Positions 46,701 to 58,495 of a DNA stretch of 64,000 bases are shown here, in pieces. The notes below the pieces were generated by a model. It saw only the letters and a list, made by a program, of their open reading frames with translations. It made no database searches and had not been told where the DNA came from. The first letter of the stretch is position 1. Each line of letters opens with the position of its first letter. A program made the position numbers and the translations under genes. Source of the stretch: Effrenium voratum (taxonomy: Eukaryota; Sar; Dinophyceae; Suessiales; Symbiodiniaceae); NCBI GenBank assembly GCA_963377175.1, contig CAUJNA010000447.1, positions 610,056 to 674,055 on the forward strand. The letters run 5' to 3'.

Positions 46701-49700
46701 TACTGCCGCAAGTACAAAGCATTGCAAAAGGTATTCAACTTCTTTGCATTCTCGCAAGCAAAAAGGAACATAGACAAACACAGGCTCACACCCAGGCCCC
46801 AGCTCCCAACGACCTGTGTCTGGTTCAACAACTCCAGATCCCGCAAGTGATGTTTCTTCCCTTGCAATCAGAAGACATGAAATGATTGGACATGCGGCAG
46901 CACGCATTGGAGAAACTGGCCGGACTCAAGTGTCATCCAACAACTTACAGATCTCGACATAATCCACAAATGGGATTGAATTTCAATAGGGAACCCTCTA
47001 TTGATTCATGTCCACCAGGCACTTGTGCTTGGTAGTTCCGACTCTGAACAATATATCATGTTTATATTGCCAGAATTGCGACAGGTCAAGGAGATATCCT
47101 CTGGGTGCCAAGCCAAAGCCATGGATTTGATTCAGCCGCCACCTGAGGCGAGACCCAGATGTAGACTTCAGATGCCATGTATCAAAACGGCCGAACCTAC
47201 GATCATGCGCATCGACTACAAATAGCTTGGGGGACCCACACATCTTGGGACATACATTGTTTGATTCTGTATGCGTGCAGTGTGCAACATCTAGGCAGGA
47301 TAAGAATATCACAAGACACAAGGCAAGAAAACCTATATTAGCAGTTCATTAATCATGCAAACAAGTACAGTAGTATGCAACACAAAACGTCATCCAAGTA
47401 AGCAAGAACGTAAAAAGCAAAGTAAGCAGTGAGTAAACCAAAAGACAAGTAGGCAATTGGAGTCCTAAGTTGAAGATGGAAAATCAGGTCACTTCTCCTA
47501 TCTGGCCTTAGGACTTGCAGTACCTTGCGATCTTCTAGGAAAATCCAAACCATTGTAACGCAGGCTTTTCACAATCTTTTTGTATTCAGTTGGGAAGCGG
47601 ATAACGATCTATCTCGGAGAATCAATTGCTCTTACTACCCAAAGTAACGCCACTTGCCAAGAACTAGAAGACCTGGAAACAAAAAGTAACCTTTTGGGGC
47701 AATGACTAAGCACGCGCTAAACTTGGGAAACTCAAAGGCTACACGCCGCCTTGAGCAAGCGAGTAAAGTTACCCAGCTGTTTGGTCTGGCTTCCGTCCCT
47801 GGGAACATGGGTTGCCATAAATGGAAGTCCAGGGGTCGAATTCGTTTCCTCCCCCAAGTCCGTTTCTGTTTTTCGGGGTGGGTGATAAAAATCCAAAAAG
47901 CCACCCGGGCTGTTGGGCAAACTGGCTGGCTCGGAGTAGCAACCTAAGGCAAGCGCTGTCCTTCGAAGCGCCGACCATCTGCCCAGAAGTACTCACCTAA
48001 CGCCGGATGCAGAAAACAAAAGCAAGATGGATCCCAACCATTTATTTTTTGGACTTGGGATTTTGATCATGGGAACAAGCAGTTGGTGGTGCTGGTGGGT
48101 GTGCCTTCTTGCAGGGCACATGCTTTTTGGGTTGGATTGAAAAGGAAACCAAATGGTGACCGCCTATTGTTTGGGGGGTCGTTTCGTTTGAGACGAACCC
48201 AAATTGGTGGCGCGCCTTCGCCGTCAATCTGCTTCTTTCGGAACTCCCCCTTGTAGAAGGACCTCAGCGATTTGCCTCGAGCTTGGCACCTTTGCTTGCC
48301 CACGTACATTGATGGGTGCAATAAGATTGCGCTCGTTCAAGGTGAACACATGTCAGAGTGGTGTCCTGCGTGAAGCTTCATGTCCTGCAGATTCAATCAG
48401 TTGCACCGCCGTGCACGCATCGCGCCTTGCGAGCGCCAAGGTGTTGACATTTGCTCCGGCGTTGTGGAGGAGAAAGGCAACCAGCGGGAAAGACTTCAAA
48501 TTGAACGGCGGAGGCACGCAAAAGAAGAAGTTCGAGACGTCGACTCTGAAAGGCTCACCTTGACGATCTCGTGTCAGGCGTGCGGCGTGCTATGCAGGAA
48601 GGGCAACTTTTGCATCCGGCCAAGGAGTCTGCTCTTTCGGGACAGGGACGAAGCGGCCTCCGAATTCGACAGTTTGCCCGCCTGCAACACCTGACAGGTC
48701 TGTCAGACCTCTCCGGCTCGCAGCTTGCAAGGGAAGAAGGAAAACACGGAGCAAAAGAGCATTGATACATGCGCGTCATGGCAACTGTTCCTCAAAATCT
48801 AGCAACCCGAAGTCGGTCTGGCCGGGTGGAAAAACACATGCAAACGCTTGCAGGTTGCTAGGGCCACGGCCCATCTGACCAGGTCAACAGCCCCCAGCCA
48901 TGCTTCTCACCTTTGCAGTACTCGCCCTCGTACCTCTGCTGCATGTGGGCTGACAAACCTGAACAATGGAACATACGAAACATGCGCCCTGCCCAATTGG
49001 AGATCAACGAGAACGGTCTAAAAGCTGCTTCGCAGGGAATGGCGCGGATCAATTTGAATTACACAATCAGGGAAATTGTGCAGGGTCGAAGAACAAGTTG
49101 ATGGCAACCACACTACGCGTAGGGAACCGTTGAGGAGAGCAAAGGCTACCGAATACAAGTTCACGAGTTCAAACAGAGTCTTACTCAAGTAGGCTAGCCA
49201 GAACATATACGTGCGTGTGAGAGGAACAGTGGAGCAGGTCACTTGCGTCTACGTGTCACATGAGCAATCACGAACAGTCAATAAGCGAAAGCCGCAAGCG
49301 AAAGCCGCAATCACAAAGGTGAGATGGATCTGTCCTGCCACCCATCCAGTTAGTGGCAATAACTCTTCAATTGGTCTCTGGATCCCGACACTGAAGTCAA
49401 AAGCAGCAAATTAAGTTGTCCTGACATGTGATGGATGTTGTAAATGTGGGATGTTTGCAGCGCAGCATCAACCTGGTCCTGTAGCACATTGGCCACTGAG
49501 GGGAATTGTACACACCCGCATTGAAGCCAGAAACTACATGTTGGCGCATCAATCAGAACGAGAGATTTGCTAATGTGGGCGTGCTGGTTCTGGGCCCCAA
49601 GCGGGCATCTGCACCCTTTGAAAGAATCCCTGAAGTGTCCATTGTGACTACCTGCAAACACGAGCCGCTCTGCATTGGCGATGTTCTAAAAGTCATCAAC

Positions 49701-52700
49701 CTTAGGCTGCTGTCAGAAGGCTCCTTACCTGCTAGGCGTAAGCATCATTCCGCATGCTTCAGTTTCTGAACAGAAACGTGCATGTGTACGTGTATTTCTA
49801 TATATATATATATATGTTTGTATGTCCACCAACACCGCTCAAGTAACAAACAGGAGCAACAAGCATGATGAGTCTGTGTGCTGCTGCAACAAAAGCAAAG
49901 GCCTCCACATCAAGGAAAGTACAGTTCTGCCATGGGGTCACTCGAACAAGAGTGAATAATGCAAAGAGGCGTTGCAAATCATTGTTTCCCTCCCTATCTG
50001 GTTCGCAACTGGCCATTTGTCGGTTTCATGGTGTCTCCTGAGTGGCAGGTGAGCCAAGATTCAGCTTCTCTCTATTTGGTGGTTTGGATTGGTGGTTTGG
50101 TGGCTGAGAGGTTACCATTTACCCTCTACCAAAGGCAGGGGTTCAAATCCCCAAATCACAAACCACCAACCGAGGGTTGCCTGAAAAGATTGCCCACCAA
50201 ACAAATGCCCCGGAAAAAGAAGAAGCTCGGGTGATATCCCCCAACAGCATGCGGTGCTCTGTTTAGTGCTGGCAGAACCTCGTGGAACTCTCGTGGAACC
50301 CTGCTGGAACCCTTGTGAACCTTACCTCAGGGCCGCCCCGGACCACCCCGGAGCCTATCTGGGCTGAGACCCCAAAGCTTTCAGCTGTTGGGGGGAAAAA
50401 AAAGGTCTAACCAGGGCAGCGCCTGGCGCCAGCCGGCACAAGGATCCGAACTGATGCCCATCTGAGGCCCAAAGATCTTCGTTTCGGACCTGTGACTTGC
50501 TCTGGGGTTTAAAAGACACACTCTTGTTCTATATGTTTGCTTAGGCCATTTTTTCGTCTACATAATAGTAGCATAGCTCCGGTAGGGAAATGCTGATTCA
50601 GAAAACGGACATCAGGGATCCCCAGAAACCTTCGCAGCTCCAGCTCAAGTTTCAGGCGCCTGGTGCCATCTGGCCAAAGCTCTTCTCCCTTGCCATGCTT
50701 CAGGTCCTGGCACGGCCCGGAAAAATATCCGGGGGGCCATCCATTCGGTACGTCAGGCAAGTGGTGATCGTAGGCCTGGTGAAATAACCCAATGAACGGA
50801 GACTAACCATGGCTTTTGTGGGTTATCTCACCATGGTTGTTACCCACTTGTCTGACGTACCATGCACCTTTAAGTACAACTGCAACCGTCAGGTGAAGCC
50901 GCTCAACTCAAAAAGTCATGTAAAAAACAGCAACCACAAACAGCTATTGTTGCTGTCTGGTTTCCCAAGATTTGACTCTGCGAAATCCTTCTCCATCACA
51001 GCAGCAAGAGTTTGCTTACGCACGCGCCATGCAAGTGATCGGGCAAGGCAGCACAGCAAAACCCCTCACCCATAAACCCACAAATTCAAAGAAACCTTCA
51101 TCTAGAATCCTTTACTCTAAGCCCATAAGATCCCACATCCACCGAATCCACCGTCGCCAACCTTACCAAATTCCCCGAATCTTGCGGGCTAGCCGAGGGC
51201 CCGAATGCCAAGGAAAGACGAAACAGCCCAAAGCTCTGGACAGCTCAGGATATCCAGGGCACGACCCTGCCTCCTGCCACTCTCCCACATATCGAGCACC
51301 CGAAGCCTGCTGGTAGGTTCCTGAGCTCGGGTTCCAAGTCACACGCCCATGTGAAGCAGCACTTCAACCAGAAGTGTCTTTTTCGGTTGTTTGGTTAGAA
51401 CTCGATGGCCCTGCCACTGGTTTGGATAGGTTCTAGTCCATTTGCCCGGGTCATCTATGTTTCAATGACACCTATGACTTCAAATGAAACATCTCCAACT
51501 CGATCCCATGCAGCCGCGAAGGACCCTGCCGGCACATCCTTGAGATGCGCCCATCTCCGGTGTGGGCGTGGCTCAAAAAAAAAACACCAGCTGACCGCGG
51601 ACTTTAGTCCTTGTTTCCATTTACCAGGCGTCCACGTTGGGTTTCGATGATTGACCCACAGCCATGCATGTCTTCAATAGTTTAACCATCTGACATCTTC
51701 AGTCTAGCGCTGGTTGGGATCTCACTAAGGTGGCAGTGCACCGCATTGACTAGCTCGATATGACACCCAACGCATAGGCTGTGCGGGATATCAGGCCGCC
51801 GTATCTGGTTTGCAAATCAAGCTCAATGTGTCGCGCACAAACAGGCGGTTTGTTCCTGCTGCATGGCTGTGCAAGATTTGCACTTTTGAAAACAAACCAA
51901 CCTGGGTACCTCAGAACAATCCACCGATCGCTAAGACAGCTTCACCGAAGTCACAAGCCCCCAAAGGTGCGGTAGCAATGCACACAGAACGGGCTGACTT
52001 GCTGCCTCGACAGTGACAGCGCTACAAGATGCTACAAGCGGAGTGGTCTTATTCCACAGCTCGCGGATCAGTGTGAACAACCGCTGGGTACATCTTCAGC
52101 CAAGAGCAGACTTTGCTTGATGAGCGTTGAGGCCATGTTGTATTGTAAAAGGCATGGCTGCAAGTGTAATCATGTACATATATATATATATATATTGTGT
52201 ATGCATCATATTATATATACGTATGCACATATATATCTATATAAAAAAAATGATATACTTAGTATATACACATGTTTGCAACGTGATATGTGCAATTGCC
52301 TTGACACATACACATAATTCACGGTGAACACATGGAGTGGGAATTCACGTTTTGCTTGTGGGATAAAATGATGTGCATTTTGTTGGAACACAAGTCGCCA
52401 ACCACCCATTACTGCACATGACTTTACGCCAGCGGGAGTGTAGGAGAGTCCCCACGCGCCTTTGCCGTGAGCAGCACCATGTCGGAAGTCACCATCGTAG
52501 ATGTCGCCATTGACATGTTCAAACCTTTCGCGCACAGAAATCTGTGCTACTCAAATGCCCTTCTCTGGTGCCTGGAAACATAAACGTGCACAACACTGCA
52601 TACATGAACACCACCTTGCTCAAGTACATGACGGCGTGGGAGGCATTTGACCCTACAGAGCTGAGTCTGAACTGATTGCGGCCAAGCCCTTCATTGAACT

Positions 52701-55700
52701 TACGACCGCTTTTGTCTGTTTCGACTCAGCGCTTGAGGAAAATCGCTCGGGAAAAGCCGCACCTGCCGAAGCCGTGGAAGAGATCGTCATCCCAAGCCCC
52801 GATGTAGCGCGCTCCGTCGCTCCAGGTCTGGGGTCAGAGATGAGAAGCTCCGAAGTCCAAGCATCCTTTCTCACCCTCCGTTTGCTTCAGCCCCCAGAAA
52901 AAAGAAAGAAAAGAAACAAAAAACGGTAGGGATAGATTCCTTCTGCAGTAAATCAACAGGGGAAGTAAAAACTGATCTTAAGCAAATGAAAGTCAAGCTA
53001 CTTGACCAGGGCACGATTGACGATCAAAACGAGACATGTGGGGTCAATCGTCTCTGTGTATAAATATGTGTTAATTATGTAGGATATGTCAAAGTTCATG
53101 TTGCACGCCGTATCAAAGGCGTATTCTCCATGATTGCGAGTCAGGCGTGGCACACATTTGTGTGTGTGTGTGTTGCATAATTTCTCTCGTGTCCTGGCAT
53201 GCTATCTCTCATGATGATGGCTAATGACAGTTGATAGTTGATGAATACTGACGAGGACCATTGACGACTGCTGATGCGTGCTGCGTGTTGGCTCCGTGTG
53301 CTGATGCTGTCAGTAGTACAGGGATAGTGGCAAACAAACACATGTCAGCGATGGAAGGGCGACTGCACAAATATTCCGAATCGAATATTGCACCGCCTCA
53401 TGTCCATCCATGCGCACTCTGCCAGCTCCAAATTCCGACTTTGGTGCAGGCGCCCAGGCAGGCCAAATGCCAAGCAAACCACAGAAAGCAGAGCGCTGAT
53501 CTCAAAGCAAACAATCCGAGGGGTGCGGCCACGCAATCGACATGGAAGCACCCCTTGTAGGTTCTGAGTTAAATCAGTTATCAAAGCAAATCCAAGGACA
53601 CCATTCAAATAGGACCCAACAAAATGTAGCCTGTTGGAAAGTACTTGGAAATTTGGACATGGGAAAAAGCAGTTGGGGGGATGCTGGCCGTTTGATTTCC
53701 CTTCAAGCTGACCTTGGGCCTACGCCCTGCGCGCCTGGACGCCTTGACCACATCTCACCCGGTCGTGCCACTGGCCCACGTACGTGGAGCCTAAGCACTG
53801 GTCACGTTGCACGAGTTCAATATGGGTGCAGAAAAAGGACCCCGGCAATGGCCGGTTTACGTTTGGTTTCCCTAACTCAAGGTGACAAGGGTATCCTCCA
53901 AAAAGCCACACCCATGTCCAGCAGCCGAGGGATCGAAACTTGGTCAACTCCCCAGGCGACCTCCAGATTCGAGTCGAATGATCCCTGCGTGTATCCGTTG
54001 CTCAGTAACTACGCGATAAACTTGCTCGGCCGGCAGCCAGCGTATTGATCTCGTGGAAAGACTTTTTGGCAAGGGCGAGTCGAGAGAAGCAAATTGATGT
54101 AGCAAAAGCAAGGCTTGCCTTATCACCAGAGCAGCCTCAGAGAAAACGTCCGTGCGGAAGTGTCCCAAGACATTGCCACTGAAAAAGAGTAAGACAGTTG
54201 TTACCATGGTCAGGTAGGGTTCCCCCCATAAGCTGCTGGTTAGTCATTGGAGGAAAACACGGTGTCCATATTGAATAAAACAATATAGCTGATCAGATTC
54301 TGCCAAAGAATTGTCTGTTTGCTAGCGTAAACAAAGAAATGTGTCCTTGCGTGACGTATGTGTTCAATCCAAGCTTGGCCGCTTCTAATAATGTGTCCCA
54401 CTGCTAGGGCATCTGCTACGTCGGCCAATAACTCTGCCAAACAAAGGTTACGCATGCCAATTACTTAAACACAGTATTACATGATTGGCCCCCGCAAAGA
54501 AAGTGCCAAATGAGCAATGATTGGATCCACTATTCAAGCAATTGCAATCTGCAAGCAAAGTGCAAATGCTGAGCACTTCGCCGTCACTTTGTACGTTGCC
54601 ACAAGCATTGAACGTGCTGTTTGTGCGGCAGGTTGCGTATGCAGTAGGGAACAGATTACAATCAACCAATTTGTATTGAAAGGCAAAGGCGAGGTTGCCG
54701 GAATGCAAGTTTTACCCTCGGACAACGCAGGAATCTTTTCAGGAACCTTTTTTGAGCCCATCGCATCAAACTCTTGGCACTGTGACGAGTCTCTCTGAGT
54801 GGCACTCCATCTGGATACTCTCGGGACTCCTCGAAAAGGTCCGCCGGTCCAACCTGCTGGCTGTTTGACATCTCAGCGCGGGATGACTGCTTGACTCCCA
54901 GGTGAAAAGAAAAAAAACACTTTTAGAAACTCCCCAATTGTACCTGGGGAGTAATTTGGCGCGATGGAATTTTCGTCTGCAGGGGTGCTTCCTTGGATGA
55001 GGCAATATCCGGATCGGCATCGTAGTGGTGCCTTGGAGGCTGAAGAATTCAAAGCATGTCCGAGTGCAAAGTGACGACTAAAGTCACTCCAGACGTGATA
55101 AGAAGTACAACGCTTCCAAGGGCAGGTTCCCGTGGAATTCGGTCAGATTGCAATGCTGCCTTTAAGCTGATGTCTCATCACAGCCCTCTTGAACGCTGAT
55201 AAAGTCACTCAATCGGATAAAGTTACTCAAGCAAGGTTCCCTTTCTTTTGCCGCATGGGTTCTGAATTCAGAACGCTGCCTGTGCCTGTGAAGCTTGCCA
55301 ATGGGATAGGTAAATTCCACACTATTATGATGTAATGAGGCACTCAATAAAACAACCATGGACCTCTTCGCTGCATCATCTTGAAACAGCGGATGCCGGA
55401 CAGGTCAAGTGCCCAGTCGGTCGAGCCCTGGACAGAACCACCATTATGTTTATTCTGTTGTTTTGCTCAGCAACAAATATTTTCGTCCGCGATGGGCATG
55501 CGAAAAAAGAGCTTGAGCTTCCAGAATGGATGCTGATCTTGCTCCCATGGTCAGGCTACCGGGAGTATGGTGGCACTTTGAACCCATCAATTAGGGAATA
55601 AGGCTCCCTAAGGAGCCCTGTGTGTGCTGTAAGGAACCTTAGGACTACCCCCCCCTTGGTACCTACCCCCGGATGGGATTCCACAGACTTTGCGTTCAAC

Positions 55701-56402
55701 CCTTGCACAGCGCAGGTCACATCACTAGGTATCCGGACACCAGCAGCCGGATAGGCATCCACGGCAAGGCTTTCCTGTTGGCGCAACCCTTGCAAAAGGC
55801 GCAGGAGTGAGACGCGCCCTAGTTAGGGGGCGAGCGAAGCTGGACCAACATAATGGTTTGCCAAGGCCGATTCGAGGTAACTCCTATACAAATCATATTT
55901 TGTTTGACCTTGATCCTGATAGGAGAACTACGACCAACGTCATAGTCTATGGCAGGTTTAGGGCTCATCCACGGCTGGTCTCGGGTTGGAAAAAGTCGGG
56001 TGGTGGTGTCAGGGCCTCGGGCTGTTCTTTCTTTCGCGGTTGTGTTGACATCAGTGCCATGAAGACCCTATCATTCCACGATCTCAAAGCAGGATCCGGC
56101 ACATGGCGTGGTGCACTTAGCCCCAATATTGGCAAAGAGCTTGGCCGCCTGTGGAACTGGGCCGACTGGCAAATGGTGCAAGACATGGCAGCCAAAGCGA
56201 TCTGCCGTTCGACGGCAAGATCTTGGAGTTCTGCGACATTCGCGCCACCGCCAAAAAAAAAACAACAAGTCCGCCGCTGAGTTAACAATTTGTAGCCCTC
56301 AGCCGCCAAGAGGGAAGGGACTGTTTCCGGAGAGAGGCATCCACTTTCTGTCGCACGTGCCGTGGCCTCACCGTCTTCAATGTAAGCGCAGCAGAACATC
56401 AC
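43722..56402 (-). CDS. MORN-repeat protein, 11 exons, 5' end uncertain
   Basis: Joined exons: N1 (56372-56402), N2 (53735-53790), N3 (52763-52827), N4 (52458-52524), N5 (50660-50775), N6 (48871-48933), N7 (48216-48262), N8 (46418-46457), N9 (45084-45140), N10 (44418-44479), N11 (43722-43783, stop). The product of about 221 residues is a string of eight MORN motifs (for example YVGQWHDRVRCGQG, YIGAWDDDLFHGFG, YEGEYCKGEKHGWG) plus a partial ninth, EEEGIWQGGKL, at the C-terminus. All ten junctions keep phase. MORN arrays make elongated beta-hairpin scaffolds used for membrane association or protein contacts in protists (family knowledge). Eight of the ten introns have GC donors and two have GT. 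Whether N1 is the first exon is not known; 58463-58495 is a candidate before it. Confidence 0.88.
44418..44479 (-). CDS. MORN protein exon N10
   Basis: Encodes YEGQWANGQQSGKGSLCKAD, one MORN unit. The acceptor AG is at 44481-44480 and the donor is GC at 44417-44416 in phase 1, matching N11. Confidence 0.92.
45084..45140 (-). CDS. MORN protein exon N9
   Basis: Encodes YENDKKHGEGIFEWPDGR. With the YEGE end of N8 this makes a full MORN unit. The acceptor AG is at 45142-45141 and the donor is GC at 45083-45082. The (AAAC)n tract begins about 100 nt upstream of the acceptor. Confidence 0.92.
45240..45545. repeat. (AAAC)n array and decayed flank
   Basis: AAACAAAC tetramers with an internal CCAACCAACC block (45240-45345), then A-rich imperfect copies. 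It lies in the N8-N9 intron just upstream of N9. Confidence 0.9.
45571..45690. repeat. (GACT)n tetranucleotide tract
   Basis: About 27 uninterrupted GACT/TGAC units ending in TAAC variants. Intronic between N8 and N9 of the MORN gene. Confidence 0.95.
46418..46457 (-). CDS. MORN protein small exon N8
   Basis: A 40-nt exon encoding CFTWPDGRRYEG. The acceptor AG is at 46459-46458 and the donor is GC at 46417-46416 in phase 2; GA plus G of N9 makes the Glu of YEGEY. Confidence 0.9.
46596..46648. repeat. (TC)n microsatellite
   Basis: TCTCTCTCTGTCTCTCTCTC and on. Intronic between N7 and N8 of the MORN gene, close to N8. Confidence 0.85.
48216..48262 (-). CDS. MORN protein small exon N7
   Basis: Encodes SFYKGEFRKKQIDGE, one slightly divergent MORN unit. 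The acceptor AG is at 48264-48263 and the donor is GC at 48215-48214 in phase 1, which fits N8. A hairpin-type repeat lies about 14 nt beyond the donor. Confidence 0.88.
48378..48498 (-). other. ankyrin-like frame in a MORN-gene intron
   Basis: The - strand reads FPLVAFLLHNAGANVNTLAL then ACTAVQLIESAGH, close to the L-L-x-x-GA-x-VN and TA-x-x-L signature of an ankyrin repeat. It lies between N6 and N7, which join in phase without it. Possible alternative exon, gene fragment or chance. Confidence 0.35.
48871..48933 (-). CDS. MORN protein exon N6
   Basis: Encodes YEGEYCKGEKHGWGLLTWSD, a clean MORN unit. The acceptor AG is at 48935-48934 and the donor is GC at 48870-48869 in phase 2. Confidence 0.93.
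50094..50163 (+). repeat. tRNA-like repeat (possible SINE head)
   Basis: Holds an A-box-like TGGCTGAGAGGTTA and a perfect B-box type GGTTCAAATCC. The 5' GGTTTG pairs with the 3' CAAACC, which is followed by ACCA. The anticodon arm is not convincing, so a working tRNA gene is unlikely. A diverged copy is at 43461-43552. Confidence 0.55.
50660..50775 (-). CDS. MORN protein exon N5, its 5' part inside a hairpin element
   Basis: Encodes NGWPPGYFSGPCQDLKHGKG and EELWPDGT. The only acceptor that keeps phase with N4 and the unit spacing is AG at 50777-50776. This puts the first nine codons (AYDHHLPDV) in and next to the inverted repeat at 50747-50764, and makes this unit about five residues longer than the others. 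A start at 50706 would drop half a motif. The donor is GC at 50659-50658. Confidence 0.78.
50747..50861. mobile_element. inverted-repeat element, family 2
   Basis: Left repeat GGTACGTCAGGCAAGTGG (50747-50764) and right repeat CCACTTGTCTGACGTACC (50844-50861) match at 17 of 18 positions when inverted. A second internal pair is built on ATAACCCA / TGGGTTAT. The left repeat overlaps MORN exon N5. Confidence 0.85.
52171..52250. repeat. AT-rich (TA)n microsatellite
   Basis: TATATATATATATATTGTGT and neighbouring TATA repeats, between exons N4 and N5 of the MORN gene. Confidence 0.8.
52458..52524 (-). CDS. MORN protein exon N4
   Basis: Encodes FEHVNGDIYDGDFRHGAAHG then KG. The acceptor AG is at 52526-52525. 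The donor is read as GC at 52457-52456 (phase 0); a GT two bases on (52455) is possible but would not keep phase with N5. Confidence 0.86.
52763..52827 (-). CDS. MORN protein exon N3
   Basis: Encodes TWSDGARYIGAWDDDLFHGF then G. The acceptor AG is at 52829-52828 and the donor GTGCGG begins at 52762, in phase 2. The + strand is also open across this exon, but only the - strand shows the motif and the joins. Confidence 0.9.
53735..53790 (-). CDS. MORN protein exon N2
   Basis: Encodes STYVGQWHDRVRCGQGVQ, one MORN unit. The acceptor AG is at 53792-53791 and the donor is GC at 53734-53733. A hairpin element (53823-53914) starts about 32 nt upstream. Confidence 0.9.
53823..53914. mobile_element. 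short inverted-repeat element, family 1
   Basis: Ends TGGGTG...AAAAAGGACCCC and GTATCCTCCAAAAAGCCACA then CCCA, in inverted orientation. It sits in the N1-N2 intron of the MORN gene, about 32 nt from the 3' splice site of N2. Confidence 0.7.
56372..56402 (-). CDS. MORN protein microexon N1
   Basis: A 31-nt exon encoding VMFCCAYIED, with the Gly of the DG completed by N2. The acceptor AG is at 56404-56403 and the donor GTGAGG at 56371 is canonical. It is short, so its place depends on phase and on the DG-STYVG join. Confidence 0.6.
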
Positions 56403-57683
56403 CTCAGCCCAGCCCAGTCCGAGAGGAAAACAACTTGGGCTGGGCCCAAGAAAAGCGCCAGCTATTTTTAGTTTCTGTGGCGATCCATGAGCAATGCGCA
56501 TATCTTCGGCATGTTCCCGGGCAAGTGTGCGATTCAGAGCAGGTTTATGGGCGCAAGTGTCAAGAAACACGACCACGAGCACCGCCTACTGCACAAGAAA
56601 TTACAAATGTGCTCACGCGCATCCCTTGGGCATGCTGCTAACAACATAAACATGTACAAGAAGCGTCCATAGCATGCTGGCACAAACGGTAACACAAACA
56701 CGTTCACGCGCACCCAAAACAAACATTTGCATGGTTTGCAAACTGAAGCCGAAACAAGAAGGCATTATGAAGTGCTTGGAACACCACTAGCGTGCAGCAA
56801 TTCGTGGAAACGGCTTGAAAGGCGCAGAAGCCATCTCACTGGATGAGATGGCGGGTTATAGGGTAACACCACGCGTGGATTGAAGTTTGCAATACATTTA
56901 GCAGAACTGTTCCAGTATGCAATTGCTAAGGTTGCTGTCATCAGCGATTTGGCTGTGGTAGTGTTGTTATCATGTCAAGCAAGCGCCTGCTGCAGTTACA
57001 TGAACAATGACTCCGTCTGCGACAGGACATGTACCCAACCATTTCTATCTGTTTTGACCAACAATCAGTGGATGTAGGACACATAAGCTGTGCCATTGAG
57101 ACATCGCATTAACTGCTTTTGCATCTGCTACAAACACTAAACAAACCACAACAGCTTCCCACACAAGGCTTGTTCATCTCGCCGCATGTCTTTAAGACCC
57201 CAGCTGCGCCATGTGTCCAGGCGACGTTGTGCGGACGTGTGTGAAACTGTCGTGGAAAGTCTGCAAGCTCAAGCTTGCAGAAGAAACAAATCAACCACTA
57301 AGGGCTGAAGGGGTCACCACGAGACAATAAACTTGATTGAAGTGAAGAATAATGGGTTGCAATCTCTCAGAAAAAGGCTTTGCTGTATCTTTGCCATTTT
57401 CGTGATTCATCAGCGCTCTCCGTGTCGGCGCCTACGAGAGTATGGGTGAAGGGTGAAAAGAGTAACCTTGATACGGTGAGCAGGCCTTTGCTTCGCAGCA
57501 CGTCAGAAACCAGCCACCAGGCCAAGAAATTAAATTCGATACACCTGGGCGTAAACATGTACAGCACCAGGACCATGACATAGCACATGATGGAGGAATG
57601 GAGCAACACGTCAGAACAGGCGGCAGAACAAACAACCATTGGCAGCTTAGACAGTGCCCTGCAATGTGCGTCAATTTCACATT

Positions 57684-57790
57684 GGGTGTGTCTTTCTTTG
57701 AGGCCCGGTACCCTTCTTTTGGTGATCTTAAAGGGAAATCGACAGGAAAACCGAAGCTATTTTGGGGTTCCCTAAAAAAAGACACGCCCA
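57684..57790. mobile_element. short inverted-repeat element, family 1
   Basis: The left end GGGTGTGTCTTTCTTTGAGG and the right end CCCTAAAAAAAGACACGCCC are imperfect inverted copies, and the core contains a CTTTTGGT / ACCGAAG hairpin. Related copies or fragments occur near 585-640, 2748-2845, 12628-12715, 13500-13575, 26440-26520, 30796-30870, 31194-31262, 38558-38660, 41148-41190, 48097-48202 and 53823-53914. No transposase is present, so this is a MITE-like or introner-like repeat. Confidence 0.75.
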
Positions 57791-58462
57791 CTCCTCATGC
57801 CCAACTCCTCAGTTTGCGCAAACCGATCATGGGAACTCCCCGGCCAAAGATGGCTGCTGCAAGGCTGGTGACAAATGGAGTGGTCTGTGGCAGGGTACCT
57901 GGAAGACTGGACCCCCTGTCAGGGTAAAAGCTCTGAGGAAGGTGCCAATTCTTAGAACTTCAATGCGGCCTCGATATACTGGCTTCATTTCATAAGAGTC
58001 CTCTCTGCCCACTTGGTCGAGACAAATTAAACTACAACATGATCTGTGGCGACGGTCTTTTCACGCGTTTTCTAGGAAGAGCTTCACACGCTCATACATG
58101 AGCAAATCCGGACCTGAGCAAGCAGGGAATCGGCTCAGGCGATTGCATGTGTTGAAGCTAGCAGGAGGGGGTTCAAAGTCCAAGGGCATGGCTTCCTCAC
58201 AGTCCGCTATTGCATGTCATAGCCAACCCCAACAAGCAAATGACATCTTAATTGCACACACACACACACGCAAACACACACACATGTATTTGCTGGTGGC
58301 GAGTGCAAGGTGCGCAACAACCAACAAAGAGTGCGCTGGCCTCATCTATGTCTGGCTCGGTTCAAAAATGATATCAGTTGCCTTTCCAGCACCCGCGCTG
58401 CTGACAAACTTAAGACTACAAACACAGCTTGCTCTCTTGGTACTGCTGTCACTCCAAACCAC

Positions 58463-58495
58463 GGCCCCTTTTCCGGCACATTCCACTTTGAACAA
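58463..58495 (-). CDS. candidate MORN exon upstream of N1
   Basis: Encodes LFKVECAGKGA, which resembles the end of a MORN unit and ends in phase 0 at a GTGGTT donor (58462), as N1 requires. The acceptor (AG at 58497-58496) is weak. Treat as a suggestion. Confidence 0.35.

Noticed and set aside
50094..50163. A functional tRNA gene.
   Set aside because: The anticodon arm does not fold well and a diverged copy exists, so a repeat is more likely.
52640..52900. A + strand open frame rich in E and A across the MORN exon N3.
   Set aside because: The - strand carries an exact MORN motif and phase-correct joins on both sides; the + frame is its shadow.
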